Assembly (NCBI RefSeq): GCF_000720635.1
Contig: NZ_JOCF01000016.1
Location: 38,591 to 102,590, forward strand
Source: Streptomyces sp. NRRL WC-3742
GTDB taxonomy: Bacteria; Actinomycetota; Actinomycetes; Streptomycetales; Streptomycetaceae
DNA: 64,000 bases
Direction: 5' to 3'
The position numbers were made by a program, and so were the translations under genes. The first letter of the stretch is position 1, and every line of letters begins with the position of its first letter. This document shows positions 56,191-64,000 of the stretch, in pieces. The notes beneath the pieces were generated by a model, which searched no databases, had not been told where the DNA came from, and was given only the letters and a program-made list of their open reading frames with translations.

Positions 56191-57819
56191 TCAGCCGTAC
56201 GAGATGTTGGCGCAGGGGTCGTCGTCCGCCGAGCGGGCCGCGCTCGCGACGCTGGTGGGCAGCGGCGCGGGGGCGGCCGGGGCGCCGGGGGTGGAACCGC
56301 TGGTGCCGGCGCCCGGGTTGGCGGCGGCGTAGTCGTGGCCGAGGACCACGCTGACGCCCTTCGCGGTGCCGCCCGGCTGGACGGTGGCGCCGGGGAACAG
56401 CTTGGCCAGCGCCTCGGCGGCGCTCTTCCCACCGGTGCCGTACTCGACGACCGTGGTCGCCCGGCTCTTGCCGGGCGCGTTGCCCACGCTCGCGACGGTG
56501 TAGCCGGCGCCCTTGAGGGTCTCCGCGGCCTTGCCGCCCAGGCCCGTCGCGCCGCTGCCGTTGAGGACGGTGACCTTCACCTCGGCGGCCTTCGGGTCCG
56601 CGGGAGCGGGAGGGCTCGGCACGGTCGGTGCGGCGGGGGCGGTGGGCGCGGCCGTGCCGCCGTCGGTGGGGGACTGCGCGCTGGCGTCCTGGCCGTCGAT
56701 GGTGCGGTCCGCCTTGAGCGCGGCCCACAGCTGGTCGACGTCGGGGTGGACGAGGGCGACGCGGGGGCCCTCGTAGCGCCACGGCGTGGTGAGGAACTTG
56801 ATGTCGTGCAGGTCGACGTCCTTGATCGACATGGCGAAGGACATCAGCTTGGCCGCCGAGCCGAGGCTCGGGTCGACGGTCAGCGAGCTGGTGGCGGCGT
56901 CGGCCAGCGGCAGCAGGGTGGTCGGGTCCATGCCGCGGGACTTGACCTCCTTGATGAGGGAGGACATGAACGCCTGCTGGCGCTTGGTGCGGCCGATGTC
57001 GGAACCGTCGCCTATGCCGTGGCGCACCCGCACGTAGTCGAGTGCGGCCTGGCCCTCGACCTTCTGCTTGCCCTTGCTGAAGAGCAGCTTGCCCTTTTTG
57101 CCCAGGTTCGGGTTGAGGTCTCCCTCGTGGATGTCGGAGGGCAGGCAGACCTCGACGCCGCCCACGGCCTTGGTCATCGAGGCGAAGCCGTTGAAGTCCA
57201 CGACGATGGTGTGGTCGACGCGCAGGTTGGTCAGCTTCTCCACGGCGTTCTGGGTGCAGGCCGGGTTGCCCTTCTCGGTGTCGCCGACCGAGAAGGCGCT
57301 GTTGAACATCGCGTTGGGCTGCTCCTTGGTCCACTTGCCGTTGGGGAGCTTGCACGACGGGACGGTGACCAGGGAGTCGCGGGGGATGGAGATGCCCACC
57401 GCGTGCTTGTGGTCGGCGTAGATGTGCAGCAGGATCGCCGTGTCCGAGCGGGCGCCGCCGTCCCCGCCGCCGCCGAGGTCGCTGTTGCCGTTGCCGCGAC
57501 TGTCGGAGCCGATGAGCAGGACGTTCACCGGGGTGCGGCCCTGTGCGTCCGGGGCTGCGGCATCCGGGCGGTCCTTGCTGAGGGCGTCCCCGTCGAAGGT
57601 GGTGATGTTGCTGTTCAGGCGGTAGTAGACGGCTCCGCCGGCCAGGACGAGCAGCGCGGTGCAGCCGGCGGTCACCCAGATCACCTTCTGCTTGGTGCTG
57701 CGCTTGGGCTTGGGCTTGGCACGGCCGCCGCTCTTGTCCGCCTTGCGACGGTCTGCCCGGGTGCTGCCGGAATCGGTCGGCGGAATCTCGGGTGCGGGGG
57801 AACCCCGGCGACCAGACAC
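56191..57819 (-). CDS. LytR-CpsA-Psr (LCP) cell-wall glycopolymer ligase
   Basis: About 542 aa. A cytoplasmic basic start (KPKPKRSTKQK), one membrane helix (VIWVTAGCTALLVLAGGAVYY, about 46-66), the LCP domain (VNVLLIGSDSRGNG near 98-111; SDTAILLHI; AVGISIPRDSLV; ALDYVRVRHGIGDGSDIGR) and a C-terminal LytR_C domain (VKVTVLNGSGATGLGGKAAE). It attaches teichoic-acid-like polymers or arabinogalactan-like chains to peptidoglycan. I favour the GTG at 57819 because GGAGGATGACGAC lies just before it; a GTG eight codons earlier is possible. Confidence 0.9.
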   Translation of the reverse strand: MSGRRGSPAPEIPPTDSGSTRADRRKADKSGGRAKPKPKRSTKQKVIWVTAGCTALLVLAGGAVYYRLNSNITTFDGDALSKDRPDAAAPDAQGRTPVNVLLIGSDSRGNGNSDLGGGGDGGARSDTAILLHIYADHKHAVGISIPRDSLVTVPSCKLPNGKWTKEQPNAMFNSAFSVGDTEKGNPACTQNAVEKLTNLRVDHTIVVDFNGFASMTKAVGGVEVCLPSDIHEGDLNPNLGKKGKLLFSKGKQKVEGQAALDYVRVRHGIGDGSDIGRTKRQQAFMSSLIKEVKSRGMDPTTLLPLADAATSSLTVDPSLGSAAKLMSFAMSIKDVDLHDIKFLTTPWRYEGPRVALVHPDVDQLWAALKADRTIDGQDASAQSPTDGGTAAPTAPAAPTVPSPPAPADPKAAEVKVTVLNGSGATGLGGKAAETLKGAGYTVASVGNAPGKSRATTVVEYGTGGKSAAEALAKLFPGATVQPGGTAKGVSVVLGHDYAAANPGAGTSGSTPGAPAAPAPLPTSVASAARSADDDPCANISYG

Positions 57820-57958
57820 GTCGTCATCCTCCACAGTTGCCACGGAACCCCCGGCCGAGCGGTGGGGCCGGCGTGGCGGGGGCCGCAGCCGAGCCCGGCG
57901 GGCCCATCGCTAAACTTTTACATCGGTGTAAAACTTCACTGGAGCATACAAGGTGCAG

Positions 57959-58366
57959 ATGAGAAAACCACTTGATCGGATCACACGTTCGATAGCCGGC
58001 GGCCTGGTGGCACTGCTGGCCGCCACCGGCCTGACCGCCGTGGCGTCGAGCGCGACGGCGGTGGCCGCCTCCCGGCCCGCGGCCGTCGCGGGGGCTGTTG
58101 CCGGGAACGGCGGGCAGAGTGCCCAGGGCGCTCAGGGTTCCCATGGCGTTCAGGCCGTCGGGACCGCCGGGGCCGTCGAGACGGTCAAGGTCGGTCAGAG
58201 CGAAAACGCCGCCGCGCACCTCGCGGCCAAGGAGAAGAAGAAGTCCGGCTTCTTCGCCAAGCTCGGCAAGTTCCTGCTCGTCGTGGTCATCCTCCTGATC
58301 CTGCTGGTCATCCTGCTGATCTGGGGCATCGTCCGCATCGCGAAGCGGATCTTCGGCCGCCGTTGA
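57959..58366 (+). CDS. Secreted or membrane protein with C-terminal anchor
   Basis: About 135 aa. Signal-like start MRKPLDRITRSIAGGLVALL, an Ala/Gly/Gln low-complexity middle (GGQSAQGAQGSHGVQAVG), and a C-terminal hydrophobic helix (FLLVVVILLILLVILLIWGI) closed by a basic tail RIAKRIFGRR. AAGGTG lies five bases before the ATG. No family recognised. The gene is divergent from the LCP gene, so an envelope role is possible. Confidence 0.65.
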   Translation: MRKPLDRITRSIAGGLVALLAATGLTAVASSATAVAASRPAAVAGAVAGNGGQSAQGAQGSHGVQAVGTAGAVETVKVGQSENAAAHLAAKEKKKSGFFAKLGKFLLVVVILLILLVILLIWGIVRIAKRIFGRR

Positions 58367-58390
58367 GAGCTGTCGCCCGCCGAGAAGGGT

Positions 58391-60103
58391 TCAGCCCCGA
58401 GGCGTGGGCCGGGCGGCGAGGAGGGCGATGTCGTCCTCGGCCGCGCCGCCGGCCAGCCCATTCAGGGCGGCCTCGAGGAGCTCGTCGAGGCTGCCCGTGG
58501 CGGGCAGGCGCAGGTCGGCGAGCCGCTCCAGCGAGGTGTCGATGTCCTCGCCCCGGCGCTCCACCAGGCCGTCCGTGTAGAGGAGCAGCGTCTGCCCGTC
58601 CAGCAGCGGGTGGGTGGACTGCTCGTAGCCGCACAGGCCCGTGCCCAGCGGCGGCCCGGTGGGGATGCGCAGCAGTTCGGTGGGACGGCCGGGTGCGATG
58701 AGGGCGGGCGGCAGGTGGCCCGCGCTGGAGAGGGTCCAGCGGCCCCGGCCGGGGTCGGCGAGGGCCAGCAGGCAGGTCGCGGGGCGGGCGGTCTCGTCGG
58801 CGGCGATGACGGTGTCGAGCTGGCGCAGGATGCGGTGCGGCGGCAGGTCCATCCCGGCGATGTCGCGCAGCGCCGAACGGTAGTGGCTCATGTCGACGGC
58901 GGCCTCCACCCCGTGCCCCATCACGTCGCCCATGGCCAGCAGGGTGCGCCCGAAGGGCAGCCGCACCGTCTCGTACCAGTCGCCGCCGACCACCGAGCTG
59001 CTGCCGGAGGGCAGGTAGCGGGAGGCCAGGGTGAGGTTCTGGTGCGGGTTGCCGGGCTCGCTCAGCAGCGCCCGCTGGAGTTCGAGGGCGATGCCCTGGG
59101 AGCGGGCGTAGTGGCGGGCGTGGTCGATGCCGGTGGCGGCCCGGGCCGTGAGGGCGCCGAACAGGTCGGCGTCCTCCGGGGTGTAGGCGGGGGAGGCGGC
59201 GGTGCGGCCGAGGGTGAGGAGGCCCACGAGGCGGCCCCGGGCGGTGAGCGGCAGCACGAGCAGGGAGGCCGCCTCGGCGGGCAGGGTGTCCTGCGGGCCG
59301 GGGGTGGTGAATGCGGCGACGCCGGTGGCGAGGACGCGGTCGGCGGCGGAGCCCTCCGGGTGGCGGACCGTCTCGCCGGGCTGCGGCAGGCCCGGCGTGG
59401 CCGCCGGCAGTGCGGGGCCGGTGTCGACGGCGGCGCGGTGCAGGCGCCGGGGGACGCCCCGGCCCGGGCGGGACGGCTCGGCCTCGGGCGGCAGGACGTC
59501 CACCACGGCGAGGTCGGCGAGGCCGTCCACCGCGAAGGCGGCGAGTTCGGCGCAGGTGGTGCCCAGGTCGGCGGTGGTGCCGATCCGCTCGTCGGCGGCC
59601 TCCAGCAGCGCGAGCCGCGCGTGGGCCGGGGCGGGCCGGTGCATGGGCGCCGCCTCGTCCAGGACGGCGACGACCAGCCCGACGGCGCGCCCGGTGCGGC
59701 GCAGCGCCCGGTAGCGCAGCCGCAGGCCCGGAGGGACGGGCGGGCCCGCACCGTCGGGGCCGCCGGTGCGGTCCTCGCGGTCCCGGCCGTCCGCGAGGAC
59801 GCCGCGCAGGACGGGGACGGCACCGGAGAAGGCGGTGGCCTCGGCCCGGCGGCCCAGCAGATCGGCGCGGCGCAGCCCGGTCGCGGCGGTGAAGGCGGGG
59901 TTGAGGTACTGCCAGCGGAGCCGCTCGTCGAGCAGGGCCAGGCCGACGGGGGCGTCGGCGAGAACGTCGAGGCGAAGGTCCGGACCACCGCTTCGGTCAC
60001 CCTCCGTGGTCGAACCGAGGGTGGCGGCGAGGGCTGCGGCCGTCTCCGCCAGGGAGCGCGGGCCCGAGGCTGCGCCGCGTCGTTTTCGGTGCCGGAACTG
60101 CAT
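58391..60103 (-). CDS. PAS-GAF-PP2C (SpoIIE/RsbU-type) phosphatase
   Basis: 570 aa, cytoplasmic: PAS domain (about 48-130, PVGLALLDERLRWQYLNPAF), GAF domain (about 170-325) and SpoIIE-type PP2C domain (about 345-565; VVGGDWYETVRLPFGRTLLA, GDVMGHGVEAA, GHLPPALI, YTDGLVERRGEDID). The metal-binding Asp and Gly residues are present. Such phosphatases act on anti-anti-sigma proteins in response to signals sensed by PAS/GAF. Divergent from the ROK remnant. Confidence 0.9.
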   Translation of the reverse strand: MQFRHRKRRGAASGPRSLAETAAALAATLGSTTEGDRSGGPDLRLDVLADAPVGLALLDERLRWQYLNPAFTAATGLRRADLLGRRAEATAFSGAVPVLRGVLADGRDREDRTGGPDGAGPPVPPGLRLRYRALRRTGRAVGLVVAVLDEAAPMHRPAPAHARLALLEAADERIGTTADLGTTCAELAAFAVDGLADLAVVDVLPPEAEPSRPGRGVPRRLHRAAVDTGPALPAATPGLPQPGETVRHPEGSAADRVLATGVAAFTTPGPQDTLPAEAASLLVLPLTARGRLVGLLTLGRTAASPAYTPEDADLFGALTARAATGIDHARHYARSQGIALELQRALLSEPGNPHQNLTLASRYLPSGSSSVVGGDWYETVRLPFGRTLLAMGDVMGHGVEAAVDMSHYRSALRDIAGMDLPPHRILRQLDTVIAADETARPATCLLALADPGRGRWTLSSAGHLPPALIAPGRPTELLRIPTGPPLGTGLCGYEQSTHPLLDGQTLLLYTDGLVERRGEDIDTSLERLADLRLPATGSLDELLEAALNGLAGGAAEDDIALLAARPTPRG

Positions 60104-60154
60104 GGGTCAATGATCACGCGCCCGGGCGCGCCGCGCCCATAGGAGGGCCAAAGT

Positions 60155-60184
60155 TTGACTGCTCGGAGGCAGTGTTGTAACACT
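60155..60184 (+). promoter_or_regulatory. Promoter with palindromic operator AGTGTTGTAACACT
   Basis: TTGACT (60155-60160), 17-base spacer, TAACAC (60178-60183) is a fair housekeeping promoter. The perfect palindrome AGTGTTGTAACACT (60171-60184) covers its -10, so a repressor would block it. The ROK regulator itself was probably that repressor. Confidence 0.6.
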
Positions 60185-60235
60185 CCGCGTCCGCACTCTG
60201 CGTACGCGTTTCAGAGCGATGACCCGGAGGAAGCG

Positions 60236-60920
60236 ATGACCCGCCGCCCGCAGGCGGGGGCCACGTGGGCCCCGGTGGTGCCGGTGGTGCCGTGGAACCG
60301 GCAGCGGCTGCGCAGCAACAACGAGTGGCTGCTGCTGGAACTGCTGCGCACCGGCGGCGGCTCCTCCCGGGCGCAGCTCGCGCGGGACACCGGGCTGTCG
60401 AAGCCGACGGTCTCCGCCGCGCTGGCGGAGCTGGAGCGGGCCGGGCTGGTGCGCGAGGCGGGGCTGGTGGCGCCCGAGCGGGGCCGCACCGCCGTGCAGT
60501 ACGAGGTGGAACCGGGCGCCGGGCACGTGCTCGGCGTGGACATCGGCCGGGCCCGGCTGCGGGTGGCGGTGGCGGACCTGGCGGGGACGGTGGTCGCCCG
60601 GCTCTCCGTCGCCAACCGGGGACGTACGGCCGATGCCGTCGCGGACGCGGTGGTCGCCGCCGGGCGGGAGGCGATCGAGGAGGCGGGTCTGACCGCCGGT
60701 CGACCCGGACGTGGTGGTGGTCGGCGGGGGCCTCGGGGCCAGCGCGGACCTGCTGCTGGAACCGCTGGAGCAGGCCCTGCAACGGCTCACCCCGCTGCGT
60801 CCGGCGCTCGCCGCGAGCCTCCTGGGGGAGGACGCGGTGCTCCTCGGGGCGGTCTCCAGCGCCGTGGAGACCGCCCGGCCGGAGGCTTTCGAGCGCCGGA
60901 CGTCAAGGTTGCGTCGCTGA
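60236..60920 (+). pseudogene. ROK-family regulator with its middle deleted
   Basis: GGAGGAAGCG precedes the ATG. The first 145 codons are sound: winged helix (RAQLARDTGLSKPTVSAALA) and start of the ROK domain (VLGVDIGRARLRVAVADLAG). Near 60700 the frame changes and the sequence resumes with the last 70 codons of a ROK protein (VVVGGGLGASADLLLEPLEQ to AVETARPEAF). About 170 residues are missing, including the sugar-binding ExGH motif and zinc cysteines. Only the DNA-binding part could be made, with a nonsense tail. Confidence 0.8.
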
Positions 60921-60924
60921 CTGT

Positions 60925-60978
60925 CCGTCAGCCGGTCACGAGCGTCAGCCGATGGCGAGGGTCAGCCGGTACTGAAAA
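60925..60978 (-). repeat. Post-stop tandem 17-bp repeats
   Basis: The end of the protease gene, CCCTCGCCACCGGCTGA, is followed by TTTTCAGTACCGGCTGA, CCCTCGCCATCGGCTGA and CGCTCGTGACCGGCTGA: three more 17-bp units, each ending in the same CGGCTGA with a stop codon. Confidence 0.88.
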
Positions 60979-62166
60979 TCAGCCGGTGGCGAGGGTCAGG
61001 CCGTAGACGCCGAGGATCGGGTTGACGGGCTGGAAGTACGTCTCGCCGCCCGAGGAGCAGTCGCCGGAGCCGCCGGAGGTCACGCCCTGGGCCTGGTTGC
61101 CGGAGATGAACGACCCGCCGGAGTCGCCCGGTTCGGCGCAGACCGTGGTGCGGGTGAGGCCGTAGACGCTGCCCTCCGCGTAGTTGACGGTCGCGTCGAG
61201 GTCCTGGACGGTGCCGCAGTGCCAGCCGGTGGTGGAGCCGGAGCGGCAGACCGAGCCGCCGATCGACTGCTCGGCCGAGCCGGCGACGGTGACGGCGCCG
61301 CCCGCGTAGTCGTTGACCTGCGGCTGGGCCGTCCAGTCCGAGCCGGCCGCGACCCAGGAGTAGTCGTTGCCGGGGAAGGTCGAGCCCTGGAACGTGCCGA
61401 TCGAGTAGCCGGAGGCGTCGGTGGCGTTGGAGCCGGGCTGGCCGCAGTGGCCGGCGCTGACGAAGCCGGGCTGGCCGCCCTGGGTGACGGGGAAGCCGAT
61501 GGAGCAGCGGGCGGCGTTGTCGATGTAGTACGCGTCGCCGCCGCGCAGGTCGGCGAGCGGGCGCGGCGCGGCGGCGGCCCGCTCGACGCGGACCAGCGCG
61601 CGGTCCACACCGGACTGCCGCAGGAACGTTTCCGTCCGGGCCTCGTCGGCGGACTGCACCACCACGGTGTTGGCCTTGACGTCCACGTACCAGAGCGGCG
61701 TCGCCTCGGGCGAGGAGGCGTCGGAGGCCCGGTCGAGCGCCTGCTTGGCACCGTCGAGCACCGCGAGGGTGTGGCGGACGACGCTCGCCCGGCCGCCGTG
61801 GGCGGTGACGGCCCGGGCGGCGGAGGCGTCGGTGGTGGCCACCACCAGGGTCGCGTCCTGGCCCTCCAGCCAGGCGCCGGCCCAACTGCCGTGCAGCGTA
61901 CGGGCGAGGGCGTCGCGCACCTGGGTGGCCCGGGCCTCGTGGGCGAGGCGCGCGTCGGCGGCCTGCGGGGAGAGGCCGAGGTCGCGCTCGTACGCCCGCA
62001 GTAAGGCGGGCGGCGCGGCGGGGGTCCGACCGGCGGGGGCGGACAGGGCGGCGGCGATGGACGGTTCGTCAGCACCGGTGGGGGCCGGGGCGCCGACGGC
62101 CGGAGCGGCGGTCAGCACGACGCCCGCGAGGGCGGCGGCGACCGTGAGCGTACGGAAGCGGAGCAT
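60979..62166 (-). CDS. Secreted S1 protease, streptogrisin/alpha-lytic type
   Basis: 395-aa prepro-protease: Sec signal MLRFRTLTVAAALAGVVLTA, an alpha-lytic-type propeptide (about 35-200) needed for folding, and the mature trypsin-fold domain with catalytic His in FVSAGHCG, Asp in GNDYSWVAAG and Ser in PGDSGGSF. Six cysteines (RCSIGF, GHCG, VCRSG, WHCG, VCAEPG, DCSSG) give the usual three disulfides. It is secreted and active on extracellular protein. GAGGAG lies eight bases before the ATG. Confidence 0.93.
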   Translation of the reverse strand: MLRFRTLTVAAALAGVVLTAAPAVGAPAPTGADEPSIAAALSAPAGRTPAAPPALLRAYERDLGLSPQAADARLAHEARATQVRDALARTLHGSWAGAWLEGQDATLVVATTDASAARAVTAHGGRASVVRHTLAVLDGAKQALDRASDASSPEATPLWYVDVKANTVVVQSADEARTETFLRQSGVDRALVRVERAAAAPRPLADLRGGDAYYIDNAARCSIGFPVTQGGQPGFVSAGHCGQPGSNATDASGYSIGTFQGSTFPGNDYSWVAAGSDWTAQPQVNDYAGGAVTVAGSAEQSIGGSVCRSGSTTGWHCGTVQDLDATVNYAEGSVYGLTRTTVCAEPGDSGGSFISGNQAQGVTSGGSGDCSSGGETYFQPVNPILGVYGLTLATG

Positions 62167-62448
62167 GGGGGATCTCCTCGCTCGGGTGGGGGTTGCCGGA
62201 ACCGTAGCCACCGCGCCGCGACGGCCGGAACTTGTCGAAACGCCCCGCCCTCGGGCGCTATACCCCTCGGAACGCCCCTCGCCGTGCCCCACGCCGTGGC
62301 TCTCGGATTGCCCTCGGCCTGCCCTCGCGATCCCCTCCGTGTCCGGAAGGTCTCGATCCGTCAACGGATGCCGGTTTCGTGGCCGACCGGTGTGCGCGCT
62401 CTGCTTGAATCGCACGCCTCACCCACACGGAACGGAGTGTTCTCCTCC

Positions 62449-62946
62449 ATGTCTTCACGGATATCCGGGCGGCTCGGCCGGCTCGGCGCGGTGCTCGCCG
62501 TCGCCCTGGCGCTGGCGGCCTGCGACCCGTCGCCGGGCGGCGGCGCGACGACCGCGGCCTCGCCGGCGGCCGTCACCACCCCGGCGGCGCCCACGACTTC
62601 GGCCGCCGCGCCGGTCGCACCCGTCACGCCCGCCGGGCCCGCCACCACGGCGCCGGTCGCGCCGGCGCCCGCCGGGCCGTCCGCGGCGCAGCCGCCGGCC
62701 ACCAAGGCGCCGGCCCCGCCCGCGCCGCAGCCGAAGGTGACCACGGCCAAGCCGCCCACCGCCGCCGAGCCCCCGCAGACGGCGGCCGCCGCCGGGGGCT
62801 CCTGCGAGATCCGCTCCAACGCCGGAAACTGCTACGAGGCAGGGCAGTTCTGCCGCAGCGGCGACCTCGGCAAGAACACCCACGACGCGGCCGGGCGGGT
62901 CATCACCTGCCGGATGGTCAGCGGAAAGCCGCACTGGCAGGCGTGA
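62449..62946 (+). CDS. Lipoprotein with long Pro-Ala-Thr linker
   Basis: 165 aa: signal MSSRISGRLGRLGAVLAVAL with lipobox LAAC near residue 25, a Pro/Ala/Thr spacer (about 30-115) that would span the cell wall, and a small C-terminal domain with three Cys (SCEIRSNAGNCYEAGQFCRS). The C-terminal domain resembles short domains found at the ends of actinobacterial wall proteins and may bind DNA or peptide; no firm family. Confidence 0.75.
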   Translation: MSSRISGRLGRLGAVLAVALALAACDPSPGGGATTAASPAAVTTPAAPTTSAAAPVAPVTPAGPATTAPVAPAPAGPSAAQPPATKAPAPPAPQPKVTTAKPPTAAEPPQTAAAAGGSCEIRSNAGNCYEAGQFCRSGDLGKNTHDAAGRVITCRMVSGKPHWQA

Positions 62947-62950
62947 CGGT

Positions 62951-62980
62951 CCGGCCCGACCCCGTGGCGGGTCGGGCCGG
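62951..62980 (+). terminator. Terminator after the Pro-rich lipoprotein gene
   Basis: CCGGCCCGACCC and GGGTCGGGCCGG form a perfect 12-bp stem with a 6-base loop, followed by a pyrimidine-rich run. Five bases past the stop. Confidence 0.8.
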
Positions 62981-63036
62981 GCTCCTCCTTCTCCTTACTC
63001 CTCCTCCTGTCGGGCTCCGTTTCCCAGGCGGGAGAG

Positions 63037-63300
63037 TCAGCGGGTGGTCGCCTCGAGGGTGTCCCAGAACAGGTGTTCGTACGCCTGGAGCAGCAGCCCG
63101 TACTCCCGCGCCGTGGCCACTGTGGCCGGGTCCAGGGGTTCGGGGCCGAGGGCGTCGGAAGCCTGTTGCTCCAGCTCGGTTGCGGGTTGGGCGAAGAAGT
63201 CGAAGAAGGCGCAGGCTTCGGCCGGGAAGCCGTAGTGCGTGCGCAGCGCCTGGCTGACGGTGGCACAGTAGCCGCCCCAGTTCGCGTAGTCAGGTGTCCA
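63037..63300 (-). pseudogene. C-terminal fragment of a TenA/PqqC-like protein, cut by an integrative element
   Basis: The minus strand codes for about 85-90 residues (TPDYANWGGYCATVSQALRT, FFDFFAQPATELEQQASDAL, LQAYEHLFWDTLEA) that look like the last helices of a haem-oxygenase/TenA-like fold. Before RWTPDY the frame runs into sequence belonging to the recombinase side (63301-63558) and is not homologous. The gene was therefore probably split where the recombinase element integrated; the N-terminal part should lie at the far end of that element, outside this window. Confidence 0.65.
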
Positions 63301-63342
63301 CCTCTGGATGCTGACGCGCTCCACTGATCGGGGAGTGGGGCA
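63290..63342. other. Probable attachment-site junction
   Basis: The reading frame of the truncated gene stops making sense at about 63300 and the recombinase starts at 63343. Serine recombinases usually lie next to one attachment site, so the crossover core is expected here. The second copy would be needed to define it. Confidence 0.4.
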
Positions 63343-64000
63343 ATGGCTGGCAAGGTGAAACACCTGGATCTTCCGCTTCGGAAGTCCCAGGTGGTCCGGG
63401 GAGCCGCGACCCGCGACATCCTGTTCTTGAAGGCCCAGGAGAGCCAGGGCCGAGCCTTGGGCAAGCGGAACGGCTATACGATCCGGCGGGTCTTCCGGGA
63501 GAACCTGTCTGCCTACAAGGCTGGGGTCGAGCGTCCGGAGTTCGACGAGGCGGTGCATGCGCTTCTCGAAGGTGAGTCGGACTGTTTGTGGGTCTATGAC
63601 TCCTCGCGGTACTCCCGCAAGGGCGCGGGTGACGTGTTGAAGGTCCTCGACAGGCAGGGGAGGAGGCTGTGCTTCTACCTCAACCGGCTGGATACCGAGG
63701 TGCCCGCCGACCGGATGCGCATTGTCGCCGAGGCGGAGCAGGCGCGTGAGTACAGCCGTCTGCTGTCGGAGAAGGTCAGGGACGCCAAGGCGGTTGATCG
63801 GGACGCCGGGAAGTGGCTCGGCACGCCGCCTGATGGGCTGAAGGTCACGAAGAAGGGCAAGCTGAAGGGCAGCAAGCGCTGGCCCATGATCGAACGGATC
63901 TACGAGGAGGCGTCGCAGGGGAAATCGCAGCGGAAGATCACGCTGGGACTGACCGCTGACGGATGGACGGGCGCACGCGGGGGCCCCGTGCGAGTCAGCA
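63343..64000 (+). CDS. Large serine recombinase (integrase), start only
   Basis: Open frame of 219 codons to the window edge, starting MAGKVKHLDLPLRKSQVVRG. LSAYKAGVERPEFDEAVHAL, CLWVYDSSRYSRKGAGDVLK (the DRxxR-type block) and EAEQAREYSRLLSEKVRDAK are those of phage/ICE serine integrases, and GKWLGTPPDGLKV opens the recombinase domain. The normal RxS catalytic motif near residue 25 is not obvious (the region reads ATRDILFLKAQESQGRALGK). Codon use is less GC-rich than in chromosomal neighbours. It is the integrase of an integrative element extending to the right. Confidence 0.82.
   Translation, partial: MAGKVKHLDLPLRKSQVVRGAATRDILFLKAQESQGRALGKRNGYTIRRVFRENLSAYKAGVERPEFDEAVHALLEGESDCLWVYDSSRYSRKGAGDVLKVLDRQGRRLCFYLNRLDTEVPADRMRIVAEAEQAREYSRLLSEKVRDAKAVDRDAGKWLGTPPDGLKVTKKGKLKGSKRWPMIERIYEEASQGKSQRKITLGLTADGWTGARGGPVRVS

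Noticed and set aside
63290..63342. tRNA gene as attachment site of the integrative element
   Set aside because: No tRNA fold or CCA-type end is visible; the interrupted sequence is protein-coding.

Overview
The window is high-GC DNA (judged by eye, nearly every third codon position is G or C) with many GTG starts and dense protein coding on both strands. Its gene families are typical of Streptomycetaceae: an ECF sigma factor with a coupled partner gene, two SAM methyltransferases of the HPARxYDYxLGGKDNFP type, a GH27 galactosidase with a beta-trefoil, an alpha-lytic-type protease, LCP protein, SpoIIE/PP2C phosphatase and an E. coli-type ArgG. A Streptomyces or Kitasatospora chromosome is the best guess. 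I see no rRNA, tRNA or CRISPR array.

Layout. 24-3255: sugar-nucleotide operon (aminotransferase, epimerase, glycosyltransferase). 3572-7891: MmpL exporter and a NarL-type two-component system. 7949-14597: DUF4097-like lipoprotein, methyltransferase, CsoR/CstR-like repressor, an endonuclease/phosphatase-fold protein with an eroded active site coupled to a Tat-exported phospholipase C, a VOC protein and a gutted SRPBCC gene. 14649-23009: FUSC transporter, polyprenol-phosphate mannosyltransferase, lipoprotein, dimethylformamidase-like lipoprotein, APC permease, small stress membrane protein, and an N-terminal-domain/HEAT protein. 23096-30449: sigma-like membrane fusion protein, CBS-BON protein, GH16-like protein, SHOCT protein, Ohr/OhrR, ECF sigma plus partner. 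30539-33242: a transposase-less mobile element with Tn3-like ends carrying an AraC regulator and a cystathionine-lyase-like enzyme. 33442-37811: argG, second methyltransferase, and a divergent pair of rhomboid-like membrane proteins. 37946-48158: sugar-uptake locus with two paralogous binding proteins, a DeoR repressor, ABC ATPase, permease, broken galT and galK, and a secreted alpha-galactosidase. 48694-58366: VOC protein, truncated methyltransferase, ABC-F, FAD oxidoreductase with divergent XRE-cupin regulator, signal peptidase I, zinc-ribbon protein, LCP protein. 58391-64000: PP2C phosphatase, gutted ROK regulator, secreted serine protease, lipoprotein, then the edge of an integrative element: a serine recombinase reading out of the window next to a truncated gene.

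How the genes work together. The sugar locus would release galactose outside the cell (GH27), import a pentose or hexose (AraFGH-like ABC) and answer to DeoR, but its own Leloir kinase and transferase genes are dead, so any imported galactose must be handled by genes elsewhere. Ohr and OhrR form the usual divergent peroxide module with visible operator repeats. The MmpL pump sits directly upstream of the two-component system.

Three points deserve most attention. (1) The element at 30539-33242 has 34-bp terminal inverted repeats starting GGGG, a 5-bp target duplication (GTCTC) and an internal 25-bp direct repeat that would reduce it to a 130-bp MITE. (2) At least eight genes are followed directly after their stop codon by short tandem repeats (9-20 bp units, a different sequence at each gene), several with a stop codon in every unit. 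(3) Four genes (SRPBCC, galT, galK, ROK) keep their N- and C-terminal ends but have lost the middle.
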